Shown here piece after piece: positions 1-9,388 of a stretch of DNA of 64,000 bases. Every line of letters begins with the position of its first letter. Within the stretch, counting starts at the first letter, position 1. The stretch covers positions 186,001 to 250,000 of the forward strand of contig JADJON010000001.1 of assembly GCA_016713765.1 (NCBI GenBank), read 5' to 3'. Under the pieces are notes generated by a model. The model was not told where the DNA came from. It ran no database searches and saw only the letters and a program-made list of their open reading frames with translations. The stretch comes from Bacteroidota bacterium. GTDB taxonomy: Bacteria; Bacteroidota; Bacteroidia; AKYH767-A; 2013-40CM-41-45. Position numbers and translations under genes: made by a program.

Positions 1-1290
1 GACCGCGTCGACTACCTGTCCGTCACGGTCGCGCAGGACCAGACGATCCCCGACATCGTTGTTCAGCCCCGGAAAATCTTGCAGTCCGACGGCTGGTCCG
101 AATGCGGACAGCAAGCCGATAGCATCCTCGTCGGTTACCAGCAGGTAGGCTCCTGCGGCTATGGTCATTTCCGGAAAGATGGCCGTTGCACTTCCGTCCG
201 AGAGCGACCAGTCCTGCAGCGACAATGCATGATCGGACCGGTTGTACAACTCCACATACTCGGCATAGGGCAAGCCGGCGGAGGCTGTCGGCTCGAAGTA
301 GATCTCGTTAAAAACGGCGTCGCCTGCCAGCACTGGAACCGGAGGCGCATAAACAAAGTTTAGCGTCGTGTCGCGAACCGTATTACCCGCCGCATCCGCC
401 AAGCCCGATACGGTAAGCGAATACGTCTGGCCGGCCTGAAAAGCATTCGCGAATTCCAGCAGGATGGCTTTCGTGTCAAGCGCATCGCGCTGTGCCGTGA
501 GCGGCAGGATCGCTCCCGGGTCGAGCCGGTAGTGAATCGTGTTCGCTGCGGAGCCTGGCTCGATCGTTTCATCGAACAATAAACGCAGGCTGCGGTCCGA
601 CTCCGTTGCGAGCTGCACGCAGCGCGGCGCGACGGAATCCACCTGCAACGGAAGGATCATCACATCATCCAGTTCAAACCCGTCGCGGTTACCACTGGTA
701 TAGACGCAACTCCAGCCGGAATATGCGGACGATGTGTACAAGGATTCCGCACCGAGCGCGGCGAATAGGTAGTCGGTTCCTCCGGCAGTGTCCAGGAAGA
801 TACTCCAGACACCCGTTTCGTCGCGCGTTACGCGAACGCCGAGGGTGAAGGCGTTGGCAACCATGCCGTCCGGGCCCCGGACAATCGACACGCTGGTCGT
901 GCCATCCTGACGAAAGAGCTCCACGGCATCGTTGGCAAGGGCTTCTCCGAACTGTAAATAATAGCCGTGCAACGAACCTTCCAGGTCCTGCGCGTCCGAG
1001 ACGAGATAGAACCGGGAATAATTGGCTGAGGAAGGAGAAAAGTCGAGGCGGATCCTAAATCGCCATTCCATTCGGTCCAGCGAAGGGAGTGGTACTGCCA
1101 TGGACAAATGACTGGTACCGGCCACTGCCGCATCCAACTGCAACCGTCCGTCGCTGTTTACCGTAAAGTCCGCGGTATCGCCCGTCCAGGCCGGCTGGTC
1201 GAGGAACTCCCCATCCGAAAAATCATCCTGCCACTGTGCGTGGGCTGTGGATAGGAAAAGTAGAAAAATGCAGACCAGCAGGCTTCGCAT
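1..1290 (-). CDS. Secreted lamin-tail-domain protein (C-terminus beyond window edge)
   Basis: An open frame of 430 codons runs from ATG at 1290 off the left edge without a stop. The first ~18 residues (MRSLLVCIFLLFLSTAHA) form a signal peptide. Residues ~20-200 resemble a lectin/LamG-like beta sandwich. Residues ~215-315 look like an Ig-like domain (VDSVAPRCVQLATESDRSLR followed by a TYSLTVSGLADAAGN segment). From ~325 a lamin-tail domain begins (FNEIYFEPTAS, then EYVELYNRS, then LSLQDWSLSD). Lamin-tail domains are common in large exported Bacteroidota proteins that end in a T9SS signal; such an end would lie outside the window. No enzymatic motif is visible. It is divergent from asd, with about 125 bp between the starts. 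Confidence 0.8.
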   Translation of the reverse strand, partial: MRSLLVCIFLLFLSTAHAQWQDDFSDGEFLDQPAWTGDTADFTVNSDGRLQLDAAVAGTSHLSMAVPLPSLDRMEWRFRIRLDFSPSSANYSRFYLVSDAQDLEGSLHGYYLQFGEALANDAVELFRQDGTTSVSIVRGPDGMVANAFTLGVRVTRDETGVWSIFLDTAGGTDYLFAALGAESLYTSSAYSGWSCVYTSGNRDGFELDDVMILPLQVDSVAPRCVQLATESDRSLRLLFDETIEPGSAANTIHYRLDPGAILPLTAQRDALDTKAILLEFANAFQAGQTYSLTVSGLADAAGNTVRDTTLNFVYAPPVPVLAGDAVFNEIYFEPTASAGLPYAEYVELYNRSDHALSLQDWSLSDGSATAIFPEMTIAAGAYLLVTDEDAIGLLSAFGPAVGLQDFPGLNNDVGDRLVLRDRDGQVVDAV

Positions 1291-1415
1291 CCGGTACGGC
1301 TGTTTAATTTGGCCCTGCGAAATACGCACTGCACGGGTCGGATCACAACCGCATACACGCGGTGTAAAACAATAACCCGCATTCATTCGAATCAGAACCT
1401 TAGAACTCCTCCCTA

Positions 1416-2408
1416 ATGAAAGTAGCTGTCGTCGGCGCAACCGGCCTTGTCGGTCAGACCATGTTGAAAGTCCTCGAACAACGGAACTTCCCCGTTACCG
1501 AGCTGGTACCGGTCGCGTCGGAGAAATCCGTTGGCAAGACGATCCAGTGGAAAGGAAAATCCTTTACGGTACGCTCCATGACCGACGCCATCGCGGAAAA
1601 GCCGGTCCTGGCTTTGTTCTCGGCCGGCGGAACGACCTCGCTTGAGTGGGCGCCCAGGTTCGCCGAGGCGGGTATCACGGTCATCGACAACTCCTCCGCC
1701 TGGCGGATGGACCCCGACAAGAAGCTCGTCGTGCCCGAGATCAACGGGGACGTGCTCACGAAGGAGGACCGCATCATCGCCAATCCGAATTGCTCCACCA
1801 TCCAGATGGTGATGGCCCTGCAGCCGCTCGAACAACACTACGGCATCGAGCGCATCATTGTCTCCACGTATCAGTCCGTTTCCGGCACCGGAAAGAAAGC
1901 CGTGGACCAGTTGATGAACGAGCGCAAAGGTGTGAGCGGCGACATGGCGTACAAGTACACCATCGACCTGAACCTCATTCCACAGATCGACAGTTTCCTC
2001 GACAACGGGTACACCAAGGAAGAAATGAAAATGGTGAACGAGACGCGCAAGATCCTGCGCTCGCCCGGGATCCGCATCACCTCCACCACCGTGCGTGTTC
2101 CGGTGAAAGGCGGACACAGTGAATCGGTCAACGTCGAACTGAAGAAAGATTTTTCGCTTGACGCCGTGCGTGCCCAGATCGCCGCGATGCCCGGCGTGGT
2201 GGTCGTCGATGATCCGGCGAACGCACGCTACCCGATGCCGATCGAGGCAGAGGGCAAAGACGAAGTGTTCGTCGGGCGTATCCGCCGCGACGAGTCGCAA
2301 CCGAACTCGCTCAACCTCTGGATCGTTTCCGACAACCTCCGCAAAGGCGCCGCCACGAACGCCGTGCAGATCGCGGAGTACCTGGTGGCAAAGAAGATCG
2401 TCGGGTGA
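1416..2408 (+). CDS. asd: Aspartate-semialdehyde dehydrogenase
   Basis: It reduces aspartyl phosphate to aspartate semialdehyde with NADPH, the branch point to lysine/diaminopimelate, threonine and methionine; cytosolic. The 330 residues are the usual length. The N-terminus carries the Rossmann motif GATGLVGQTMLKVL. The catalytic cysteine is in NPNCST at about residue 126, and the later EINGDVL and GGHSES segments fit the family's substrate-binding regions. The ATG at 1416 places the Rossmann strand at the very N-terminus. The gene is intact and appears single, divergent from the lamin-tail gene. A heptanucleotide repeat array starts 5 nt after its stop. Confidence 0.95.
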   Translation: MKVAVVGATGLVGQTMLKVLEQRNFPVTELVPVASEKSVGKTIQWKGKSFTVRSMTDAIAEKPVLALFSAGGTTSLEWAPRFAEAGITVIDNSSAWRMDPDKKLVVPEINGDVLTKEDRIIANPNCSTIQMVMALQPLEQHYGIERIIVSTYQSVSGTGKKAVDQLMNERKGVSGDMAYKYTIDLNLIPQIDSFLDNGYTKEEMKMVNETRKILRSPGIRITSTTVRVPVKGGHSESVNVELKKDFSLDAVRAQIAAMPGVVVVDDPANARYPMPIEAEGKDEVFVGRIRRDESQPNSLNLWIVSDNLRKGAATNAVQIAEYLVAKKIVG

Positions 2409-2413
2409 AAAAT

Positions 2414-2455
2414 GTTTCGAGTTCCGGGTTTCGAGTTTCGAGTTTCCGGTCTTCG
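2414..2455 (+). repeat. Heptanucleotide array, GTTTCNN family
   Basis: Six consecutive 7-nt units of the form GTTTCSR, with one or two variant units, begin 5 nt after the asd stop and read GTTTC on the asd coding strand. The same family recurs at 3589, 16632, 16781, 27012 and 27563. No ORF explains it. Confidence 0.85.
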
Positions 2456-2567
2456 TAAAAGCTATGGCAGGCTGGCTTTGGGTGGTGTAGGAGATCGACC
2501 GAAAAGTCCAACGTCTGGAAAACTCAGTTCATCCAATTAATTCGAAAGACCCTTGCTGAACGCGACC

Positions 2568-3518
2568 TTATTGCCGGATCAGTTTTCCGGTTGTGAAAGC
2601 GCCGCGCTCTTCCGTACAACGGTACCAATAGCTCCCGGCCGGGAGTCCGCTTAAATCGAGCTTCTGGTCTTTCTCGATCGTCGCTCGCTCGACGATACGG
2701 CCGAATGCATCGAACAACTCCCAATAAACCGGTTGCTGCACCTGACGGAAGCACACGACATCTTCGAACGGGTTGGGGCCGATCCGCGGGAAATTCTCAC
2801 TCAGCTCATTCAAACCGACCGGGCAGGGGCGGATGCTGACATCCTCGATAAAAAAGTAAGCGCCGTTCATGGTGGAGTTCGGGTCGAGGACCGAGGTGTC
2901 GATCTGCGCATCGTACTCGAAGTTCCCGATGATCGCGAAGGCTTCTCCTCCGCCGGCGGTGATGGTTCCATGAACGCGTGTCCAGCCCGAGGTGTCGTTG
3001 ATGACACCGGCAGTATTCGTGAGCACTGGCGTCAGGGGTAATGGAAGATTATTCGTAACACCGGAAATCCGCGTCGATGAAAGCGCCAGGCCGATGTCGG
3101 CCGCAGCGAACGCCATCAGGTCGCCCGGGCTGACGAAGAACTCGACCTCGTAGCAGTCGCCGGCTGACAGCGGGCTGGTCAGTTCCACCTGGGCAAACTC
3201 CCGGTAGTTGGGGAAGTCCGGGTAGTAGACGAAGACGCCGCCATAGCCAACGCCACTTCGCGCAAGCTGGAAGCCTGCAAAATTGTCCGGAACATTTACA
3301 AAGTTCGAAGAACCGGCACACGCGTTGAAAAGATCGGGTGAGCCGCCCGGTCCGGGAAAGATGGCCGGATTACTCCAGCCACTGGCCGAATCCAGACAGG
3401 ATAATCCAACCGGACAATTCATGATTTCCAGGTCGCCATTGACGATTAGGTTTTGGGCCTGCGTGGAAGAGAAACATAGAATAACAAGGACGATTTGTAA
3501 ATGAACCCGTATCATCAT
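2568..3518 (-). CDS. Secreted T9SS-sorted protein, jelly-roll-like domain
   Basis: I start at ATG 3518 because it gives a clean signal peptide (MMIRVHLQIVLVILCFSSTQA). An upstream in-frame ATG at 3581 would put a charged 21-residue extension ahead of it. The mature part (NLIVNGDLE, then ASGWSNP and the central EVEFFVSPGD) looks like the carbohydrate-binding-like or choice-of-anchor beta sandwich common in Bacteroidota exported proteins. The last ~80 residues (FPRIGPNPFEDVVCF, then LSGLPAGSYWYRC and GKLIRQ) are a type A T9SS sorting domain. Function unknown beyond export or surface display. The frame is intact. Confidence 0.75.
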   Translation of the reverse strand: MMIRVHLQIVLVILCFSSTQAQNLIVNGDLEIMNCPVGLSCLDSASGWSNPAIFPGPGGSPDLFNACAGSSNFVNVPDNFAGFQLARSGVGYGGVFVYYPDFPNYREFAQVELTSPLSAGDCYEVEFFVSPGDLMAFAAADIGLALSSTRISGVTNNLPLPLTPVLTNTAGVINDTSGWTRVHGTITAGGGEAFAIIGNFEYDAQIDTSVLDPNSTMNGAYFFIEDVSIRPCPVGLNELSENFPRIGPNPFEDVVCFRQVQQPVYWELFDAFGRIVERATIEKDQKLDLSGLPAGSYWYRCTEERGAFTTGKLIRQ

Positions 3519-3588
3519 GTTGGAACAATTGACAAGAGATCGATCCTTGACGCGTGCGAAGATCCTAATGACTTTATTCAATCAACTG

Positions 3589-3616
3589 GAAACGCGAAAC
3601 CGGAAACACGAAACTG
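3589..3616 (-). repeat. Heptanucleotide array, GTTTCNN family
   Basis: Four 7-nt units (GAAACNN on the plus strand, GTTTC on the minus strand) lie 12 nt beyond the purF stop, on the purF coding strand. They belong to the family described at 2414. Confidence 0.75.
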
Positions 3617-3627
3617 AAAACCCTTTT

Positions 3628-5529
3628 TCAGTAAGCTCGCGCATTAACCCCCTCCACATAATTGATGAACGCCTTGCTCACCACGCGGTTGCCACCCGGT
3701 GTCGGGTAGTTACCGGTGAAATACCAGTCGCCGCGATGGTTCGGACAGGCGCTGTGCAGGTCTTCGATCTTTTGGAAAATGATCTCCAACTCCGCCTGGC
3801 AACCTTCGGGCCTGACGATCTCGGCGATCTTTTTACTGATTTGCTCGGCGGTGAAGGGCTGATAGATCATGCGCACGAAGTTCTTCATCTCGTTCACGCC
3901 TAATTCCAGTTGCTCCTTGCAGCGCTGGTAGGTCTCGTCGACGATGTGCTCGAGGTCATGTTCTTCCAGCAGGGCGATGGCGGCACGGAAAGCGACCAGG
4001 TCGCCGATGCGCGCCATGTCGATGCCGTAACAGTCGGGGTACCGGATCTGTGGCGCCGAACTGACGATCACGATCTTCTTCGGACCCAGCCGGTCGAGCA
4101 TGCGGATGATGGAATTCTTCAGCGTGGTTCCGCGCACGATCGAGTCGTCGATCACAACCAGGTTGTCGACACCGCGCCGCACGCTGCCGTGCGTGATGTC
4201 GTACACGTGCGCCACCATATCGCCACGGTCCGTATCGTTGGTGATGAAGGTCCGCAGCTTCGCGTCTTTCAGGGCGACCTTCTCCGCGCGCGGTCGAATG
4301 GAGAGGATCTCGTTGAGCTGTTCGTCGGTGGGCGCTGCTCCCAGTTGGCGGATCTTCCGCTTCTTGACTTCTTTCAGGTAGTCTTCGATCCCGTTGATCA
4401 TCCCATAGAAGGCGACCTCCGCCGTGTTCGGGATGAATGAAAAGACGGTGTTGCGGACATCGTTGTTAATCGACTGGAGAATGGAGGTACACAACAGTCG
4501 GCCGAGTTCTTTCCGCTCTTTGTAGATATCGGCATCGCTGCCGCGGGAGAAATAGATGCGTTCGAAGGAACAACTCAATCGCTGCACGGGCTCCTTGACA
4601 ACCTCTTCGCTGATCTTTCCGTTCTTCTTGATGATCAGCGCATGGCCAGGACGGATCTCCTGGATCTGTTCCAGTGAAGCGTTGAAGGCTGCCTGGATGG
4701 GCGGACGCTCCGAGGCGACGACCAGCACTTCCTCGTCGCGGTAGTAATAGGCCGGGCGAATTCCCGCAGGATCGCGCAGGACGAACGCGTCGCCGTGCCC
4801 GAGCAAACCGGCCATGACATAACCGCCGTCCCAGTACTTGGACGAACGCCGCAGGATGCGGGCGATGTCCATGTGTTCGGCGATGAGTGGGGAACTTTCT
4901 TCTTTACTGTTACCGAGCTCGCGGAACCTACGGTAGAGTTCTTCGTTCTCTTCGTCGAGGAAGTGACCGATGTTCTCCATGACCGTTACCGTATCGGCTT
5001 TCTCCTTCGGATGCTGTCCGGGTTCCACCAGGTGGTCGAACAGTTCGTCGACGTTGGTCATGTTGAAATTCCCTGCGACGACGAGGTTGCGCGTCATCCA
5101 GTTGTTCTGGCGGAGGAACGGATGACAGGCTTCTATCGAATTGCCGCCATAAGTACCGTAGCGGAGATGTCCCAGCCAGAGCTCGCCGGTGAAGGCTACG
5201 TTTTTCCTGAGCCAGTCGGCATCCAGTAAGCGATCGGGATGGTTGGCCCGTACTTCCTCGAACTTCGCGCCGATGCGGCCGAAGATATCGGGCAGGGGTT
5301 GTTTCTCTACGGAACGGTAGCGGCTGATGTAGCGCGTGCCGGGCTCCACATCGAACTTGATGTTGGCGACGCCCGCGCCATCCTGTCCCCGATTGTGCTG
5401 CTTCTCCATGAGGAGGTACAGCTTGTTCATCGCATAAAGCGGGGTCCCGTATTTCTTAACGTAGTAGGAAAACGGCTTGAGCAGGCGGATCAAGGCAATC
5501 CCGCACTCGTGCTGGAGAACGTCAGACAT
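3628..5529 (-). CDS. purF: Amidophosphoribosyltransferase (class II glutamine amidotransferase)
   Basis: First step of purine synthesis: glutamine and PRPP give phosphoribosylamine. The N-terminal Ntn amidotransferase domain has its candidate nucleophile at Cys9 (MSDVLQHECGI), so an eight-residue leader would have to be removed, as in other PurF proteins made as precursors. The glutaminase segments RGQDGAG, LGHLRYGT and GLLGHGDAFVLRDPAGIRP follow. The phosphoribosyltransferase half carries the PRPP motif VVIDDSIVRGTT near residues 457-469. At 633 residues it is longer than the roughly 500 of E. coli PurF; insertions lie around residues 15-75 and in the C-terminal half. Bacteroidota often have a second, longer PurF paralogue, so this could be that copy. 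It has its own promoter-like box 8 nt upstream. Confidence 0.88.
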   Translation of the reverse strand: MSDVLQHECGIALIRLLKPFSYYVKKYGTPLYAMNKLYLLMEKQHNRGQDGAGVANIKFDVEPGTRYISRYRSVEKQPLPDIFGRIGAKFEEVRANHPDRLLDADWLRKNVAFTGELWLGHLRYGTYGGNSIEACHPFLRQNNWMTRNLVVAGNFNMTNVDELFDHLVEPGQHPKEKADTVTVMENIGHFLDEENEELYRRFRELGNSKEESSPLIAEHMDIARILRRSSKYWDGGYVMAGLLGHGDAFVLRDPAGIRPAYYYRDEEVLVVASERPPIQAAFNASLEQIQEIRPGHALIIKKNGKISEEVVKEPVQRLSCSFERIYFSRGSDADIYKERKELGRLLCTSILQSINNDVRNTVFSFIPNTAEVAFYGMINGIEDYLKEVKKRKIRQLGAAPTDEQLNEILSIRPRAEKVALKDAKLRTFITNDTDRGDMVAHVYDITHGSVRRGVDNLVVIDDSIVRGTTLKNSIIRMLDRLGPKKIVIVSSAPQIRYPDCYGIDMARIGDLVAFRAAIALLEEHDLEHIVDETYQRCKEQLELGVNEMKNFVRMIYQPFTAEQISKKIAEIVRPEGCQAELEIIFQKIEDLHSACPNHRGDWYFTGNYPTPGGNRVVSKAFINYVEGVNARAY

Positions 5530-5536
5530 CCGGTTG

Positions 5537-5544
5537 CAAAGGTA
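5537..5544 (-). promoter_or_regulatory. Bacteroidota -7 box for purF
   Basis: On the minus strand TACCTTTG matches the phylum's TAnnTTTG consensus exactly and ends 7 nt before the purF ATG. Transcription would start within a few bases of the start codon, giving a nearly leaderless mRNA. No clear -33 TTG was seen at the usual spacing, so this rests on the -7 box alone. Confidence 0.4.
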
Positions 5545-5608
5545 GCCAAAAGGCGGACGGCAGTCCAGTACTAAAGTCAGCCTAAAGGGCGGTATTCTGG
5601 CTATTTTT

Positions 5609-5657
<49 letters not shown>

Positions 5658-5664
<7 letters not shown>

Positions 5665-5712
5665 CCCACGCTCTTCCACCCTCGTTTCTCGGTCTCGCAA
5701 CTCGTCCCTCAT
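5658..5712. repeat. Left copy of a repeat flanking the IS110 element
   Basis: About 55 bp starting GGTGACCCCACGCTCTTCCA are nearly identical to 7144-7200, with a few C/T differences. The two copies lie in the same orientation on either side of the IS. Similarity stops near 5712, which may mark the right end of the element. This could be a repeat that was split or duplicated around the insertion. Confidence 0.6.
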
Positions 5713-5719
5713 TTCGCGG

Positions 5720-6801
5720 GGCTTGAAACCACAGGGATTTCTATGGACAAAGTCAAGTACCAGACTTGTGTTTTCCAAGATTACGCTGCGCAACTGGTTT
5801 TGGTAGTTGGGGTCGTAAGGTTGCTGGGTTCTCACCACGGCTAAGGCCAGGTGCAGGATCTTGTTTCGTGCTGCATTGATTGCCTGATACGGAGCTTTGC
5901 CCTGCTGGATCTTGCGTTGGTAGTATGAGCTGATTGTGCCGGCTTTGCGTTTTATCTGCGACCATACTCCAAGGGTAAGTACGGCCTTGAGTCGCATGTT
6001 CGCCATTTTGCTCACTCGGCTTCGGCCATGAAGACTTGTACCGGAACTATTAGGGGAAGGGGGCGCACCCGGCATAGCAGGCCAGTTGCTTGGGATTATC
6101 GTAATGCAGGAAGTTATTCGTACTGGCAATGAGTTCAATCGCCGCCACAGGCCCAATGCCGGGAACTGTTTGCAGTTCGTAATTACTGTTCAGACTACGA
6201 TCCTGCCCGATGAGTTCCCGCAGGTTCTCTTCAAGCCTCTTTTGCTCTTGCTCCAGCTTACGCAGGGGCTCTTTGCAGTGTCGTTCAAGTGCAGCGGCCA
6301 AGACTTTTCCCAATGGCCTTCAACTCGCGGATCGGAACCTTCAGCATTTGAATACACTTGATCAAACGCTGACGCAGTGCCAGCAGGTCCTTCAGGCGCA
6401 ACAGGCTCTCTGTGAGGAAGGCTGCAAAGCCGGGCCTTGTCATGGAACCGTACTGCGTACTCAGCAATGCGCATAGCATCCAGCTTGTCACTCTTGCCGC
6501 GTTGAAGACCCAGCGACCGCTTGATCGAGATGGGAAGCTCCAACCAAAGGGCGATTGCTTCCTTGAGCAGGTGATTTACCAGCGGACGATTGTAAATGCC
6601 CGTGTACTCCATGCAGACCAACAGTTCCGATGGGGCCACGCCTTTGCCCTTGAGCCAGCCTGTCAGCTTGCGGATTCCCCGGAGCGTATTGTCCACCTGA
6701 CAATGCTCCATCGTACTGAGGTCTCCCTGGGTGACCAGGGCCAGGTCCAACGTCTTCTTGGACACGTCCACTCCCAGATAATGTGTGTACTGGTTTTTCA
6801 T
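5720..6801 (-). pseudogene. IS110 transposase (DEDD recombinase), frameshifted
   Basis: The ATG at 6801 (MKNQYTHYLGVDVSKKTLDL) is preferred over the GTG at 6831. The DEDD catalytic residues are visible: Asp in LGVDVSKK, Glu in CMEYTGIY, and two Asp in GKSDKLDAMRIAEYA. The C-terminal Transposase_20 half is clear (LQTVPGIGPVAAIELIAST), with the tail INAARNKILHLALA and QPYDPNYQNQ. The reading frame breaks near 6415, 6300 and 6090, so three frames must be joined. These are single-base shifts in a region where most genes are also shifted, so the gene may be intact in the organism. The tail past ~5725 reads into flanking repeat. Confidence 0.8.
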
Positions 6802-7012
6802 GTAACTTAGTGTTGAAGTTTCATTAACCACAGACTGAGAGGACTCAAACCCTTAATAGAAGGCTTCAAAGCCTAAATTTCTATCTGAGTTTTCTCAGTC
6901 ACATCAGCAGGGGCTGAATCTCTGTATAGGCTTCAAAGCCTTGGACACGAGTAAGGTTCCCCTGTTGATGTGGTTAACTTGTCCTGGAGTTACAAGTCCT
7001 GAGATTGGTACT
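6802..7012 (-). ncRNA. Candidate IS110 bridge RNA region
   Basis: Roughly 200 non-coding bases precede the IS110 recombinase. They contain several inverted repeats: a 5-bp stem with a four-base loop at 6885-6898 (CTGAGTTTTCTCAG); two direct copies of the near-palindrome AGGCTTCAAAGCCT at 6861-6874 and 6928-6941; a long imperfect pairing of 6901-6913 with 6959-6971; and ACTTGT/ACAAGT around 6978-6996. IS110 elements are known to encode a structured bridge RNA in this non-coding end, which specifies target and donor. The assignment here is inferred from position and structure; guide loops were not resolved. Confidence 0.4.
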
Positions 7013-7058
7013 TTTCTAAGACTGTGGATACCGGTACAAACTAAAGGGACACGATGGG

Positions 7059-7149
7059 CAGTAGGCAGAAATCAGTAGGCAGTTGGCGGTAGGCGGTGGG
7101 CGGTGGGCAGTGGGCGGTGGGCAGAGGGCGGTGGGCAGAGGGCGGTGAC
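7059..7149. repeat. Heptanucleotide array, CRGTRGG family (long copy)
   Basis: Thirteen 7-nt units in phase, mostly CGGTGGG, CAGTAGG, CAGTGGG and CAGAGGG, are followed by the ~50-bp segment shared with 5658. It is the longest GC-rich array in the window and lies downstream of the histidine kinase gene. Confidence 0.85.
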
Positions 7150-7233
7150 CCCACGCTCTTCCACCCTCGTTCCTCGGTCCCGCAACTCGTTCCTTCATTC
7201 CGTCCCTCGCCCCTCGTCGCTCGTCCCTCCTTT

Positions 7234-8521
7234 TCACGCCCTGTCGGATTGGAAGACTCGCTCGGCCGAGAAGCGGAGGATGAACAGGTGCCGGTCGTCG
7301 AGGTAATCGTAATGAACTTCCAATTCGGAATGGTCGCAGATGCGTTTTACGATGGCCAGGCCCAGTCCGACGGAATCGGCCTGGTTGCCCTTTGAAGCGT
7401 TCGAAGATCTGACTACCCGGGATCGGCAATGGATCGCCGCTGTTGCCGACCACCAGTTCCGAGGCGGTAAGGCGGACGAGCAGCTCTCCTCCTTCTTTGT
7501 TGTACTTGATGGCGTTCGAGAGCAGATTGGTGATCAGGATGTCGGCCAGGTAGGGATTCATCAGCAGGAATACCCGTTCGTCGATCTCGTCGCGCACTTT
7601 CAGTTCCCTTGATTCGATGAACATATCGAGGTCGCCCAGTTGCTTCCGGATCAACTTGCCGAGCGGCACGTGTTGCTCCTCCGCATATTGCTCGTTCTCG
7701 ATACGCGTGAGCAGGATGAGTCCGCGGTTCATCTTCGACAGGCGATTCACCGAATCGAGCGCGCTGCGGACCTGGTTCATCTGCTCCGGCGTGAGGTTAT
7801 CGGACTGCATGATGATCTCCAGCTTGGAGCGAATGATCGCGAGCGGTGTCTGCGTTTCGTGCGACATGTTCTCTGTGAACTCCCGCAGGTTGCGGTAGTC
7901 GCGGGTCACCTTGTCGGTGAGGCGGATGAGCTCGTTGTTCAGCGTATTGAACTCGTCGACATTGGAAAACAGGAATCGCAGTTTACTGTTGCGCTGCACG
8001 TCGAATCGTTGCAGCATAGCGATGGCCTGGTAAAAAGGTCGCCAGATACGTGTCGAGAAAAAACGGTTGAGGAAGTAAAACAACGCGACGATGTCGATGC
8101 CGACCAGCAGGATGGTGTACACCATGCCGCGCCACAGTTCTTTGTTCTGCGTGCCCCTGTCCCAGATGCGGATCCGGTACGCCTTCTTGTTGATCTGCTG
8201 TTCATACGAGAGCACCCGGAACGGGACCAGGTCCTCTTCATAGGCGTCGTACAGGGCGGTATCCTTCAGGTAAACGCGAAAGGACGTAAAGCGCTCGATC
8301 GGCGTGACCTCGACCAGGTCGCCGAACTGGAACGGCCGGTCCTGCAGAAACGGTTGCGAGGCGATCTGCTCTTCAATGCGCGATTTCTTGATGAGCATGT
8401 GCTCGGCGATCTCCTTGTCGACCACGTAAAACACACGGTACGAGAGGAACGCGGAGCTGACCAGGAGCAACACCACCGAGGTAACCAGGTAATACCGGTT
8501 GGTGATGTTGAGCAGCCTCAT
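7234..8521 (-). CDS. Sensor histidine kinase (one frameshift)
   Basis: A membrane histidine kinase of about 430 residues. A first transmembrane helix spans residues ~10-30 (YYLVTSVVLLLVSSAFLS), then a ~110-residue periplasmic part, a second helix near 135-155 (GMVYTILLVGIDIVALFYFL), and a HAMP-like linker. The H-box is FTENMSHETQTPLAIIRSK and the N-box ITNLLSNAIKYNKEGG. Near 7390 the frame shifts by one base after FERFKG. In the next frame the expected G2 box and end follow (DSVGLGLAIVKRIC, then DRHLFILRFS), stopping at 7234. The start ATG overlaps the regulator stop by 4 nt (ATGA), so the pair is co-translated. Ligand unknown. Confidence 0.85.
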
Positions 8522-9194
8522 TCTCCGGTGAATTTGTAACCGACACCGTAGACCGACTTGATATAATCGCGTCCGCCGCTATCGATGATTTTCCTTGCGC
8601 AGGTTCTTGATGTGGCTGTAGATGAAATCGAAGGAGTCGGCCATGTCGGCATGATCCCCCGCAAGTGCTCCGCGATGGCTTCCTTGCTCAACACCTTGTT
8701 CGGTTGCTGACCAGGTACATGAGTAATTCATGCTCTTTTTCGTGAGGCTGATCATCTTGTCGTTCACATACATCATCATCTCGTCCGGCATGACTTTGAG
8801 TTCATGGAAGACTAATTCCGACGCCCCTGAGGAGGAACGACGACGGAACACCGATTTGATACGGGCACCCAGTTCCGGCATATGGAACGGTTTAGGTGAT
8901 GTAATCGTCCGCCCCGATGTTGAGGCCGGTCAGCCGGTCGTCCAGTGAATTCCGTGCGGAAACGATTAGGATACTGGTCTGGTGTTCCTTTTTCTGCATC
9001 TCCTCGATGACTCGTAGACCGCTTCCATCGGGCAGGCCGATATCCAGCACGATGCAGTCGAAGGATGCGCTCTCGATCTCACGAATCGCGTCCTGGAGAT
9101 TTTGGGCCTGCCGGCATTCCATACCGATATCCCGCAGGTAAACCAACATTGAATTCAACAACTCCTGTTCATCCTCGACGATCAATACTTTCAT
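8518..9194 (-). CDS. OmpR-family response regulator (frameshifted)
   Basis: The receiver domain is complete at residues 1-100 (MKVLIVEDEQELLN; phosphoacceptor Asp51 in IVLDIGLPDGSG; conserved Ser in ILIVSARNS). After GADDYIT, single-base shifts near 8890, 8720-8640 and 8590 break the frame. The pieces still read as an OmpR winged-helix domain: MPELGARIKSVFRRR, FHELKVMPDE, then ADSFDFIYSHIKNLRKK and YIKSVYGVGYKFTGE at the end. Total length would be about 225 residues, normal for the family. It is upstream of and overlapping with its kinase. Both likely regulate an unknown target. Confidence 0.8.
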
Positions 9195-9388
9195 GTGCTG
9201 CTTATTTATTATCAGTCTACTTGCTTTTTGTCAAAAAGTATGAAGGGAAACGGGATAAATCATGGATTATCGCTTGTTCGCTCCCATTTTCAGAGTCCAT
9301 TCAGAATTGACTGCTTAAGTTTACGCTTGGAAAAAGGCTACCCTCTGCTGCGAACCATTCGGGAAACCAAATCCAACCTGCGCATTTC

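Larger units (their letters stand above)
5712..7012 (-). mobile_element. IS110-family insertion sequence
   Basis: The element holds a DEDD recombinase gene and about 200 bp of hairpin-rich leader. IS110 elements lack conspicuous terminal inverted repeats and target duplications, and none is visible here. Ends are estimated: the right end from where the flanking repeat stops matching (~5712), the left end from the last palindromic feature before the 7059 repeat array. The insertion lies between purF and a two-component operon. The exact boundaries are not supported to the base. Confidence 0.65.

Noticed and set aside
1413..2300. A 295-codon minus-strand ORF opposite asd
   Set aside because: Its residues are the histidine/aspartate-rich pattern of an antisense shadow in GC-rich DNA, and asd on the plus strand is a certain gene.
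7640..8539. A 299-codon plus-strand ORF
   Set aside because: Antisense to the histidine kinase, whose H and N boxes are clear. Composition is shadow-like.
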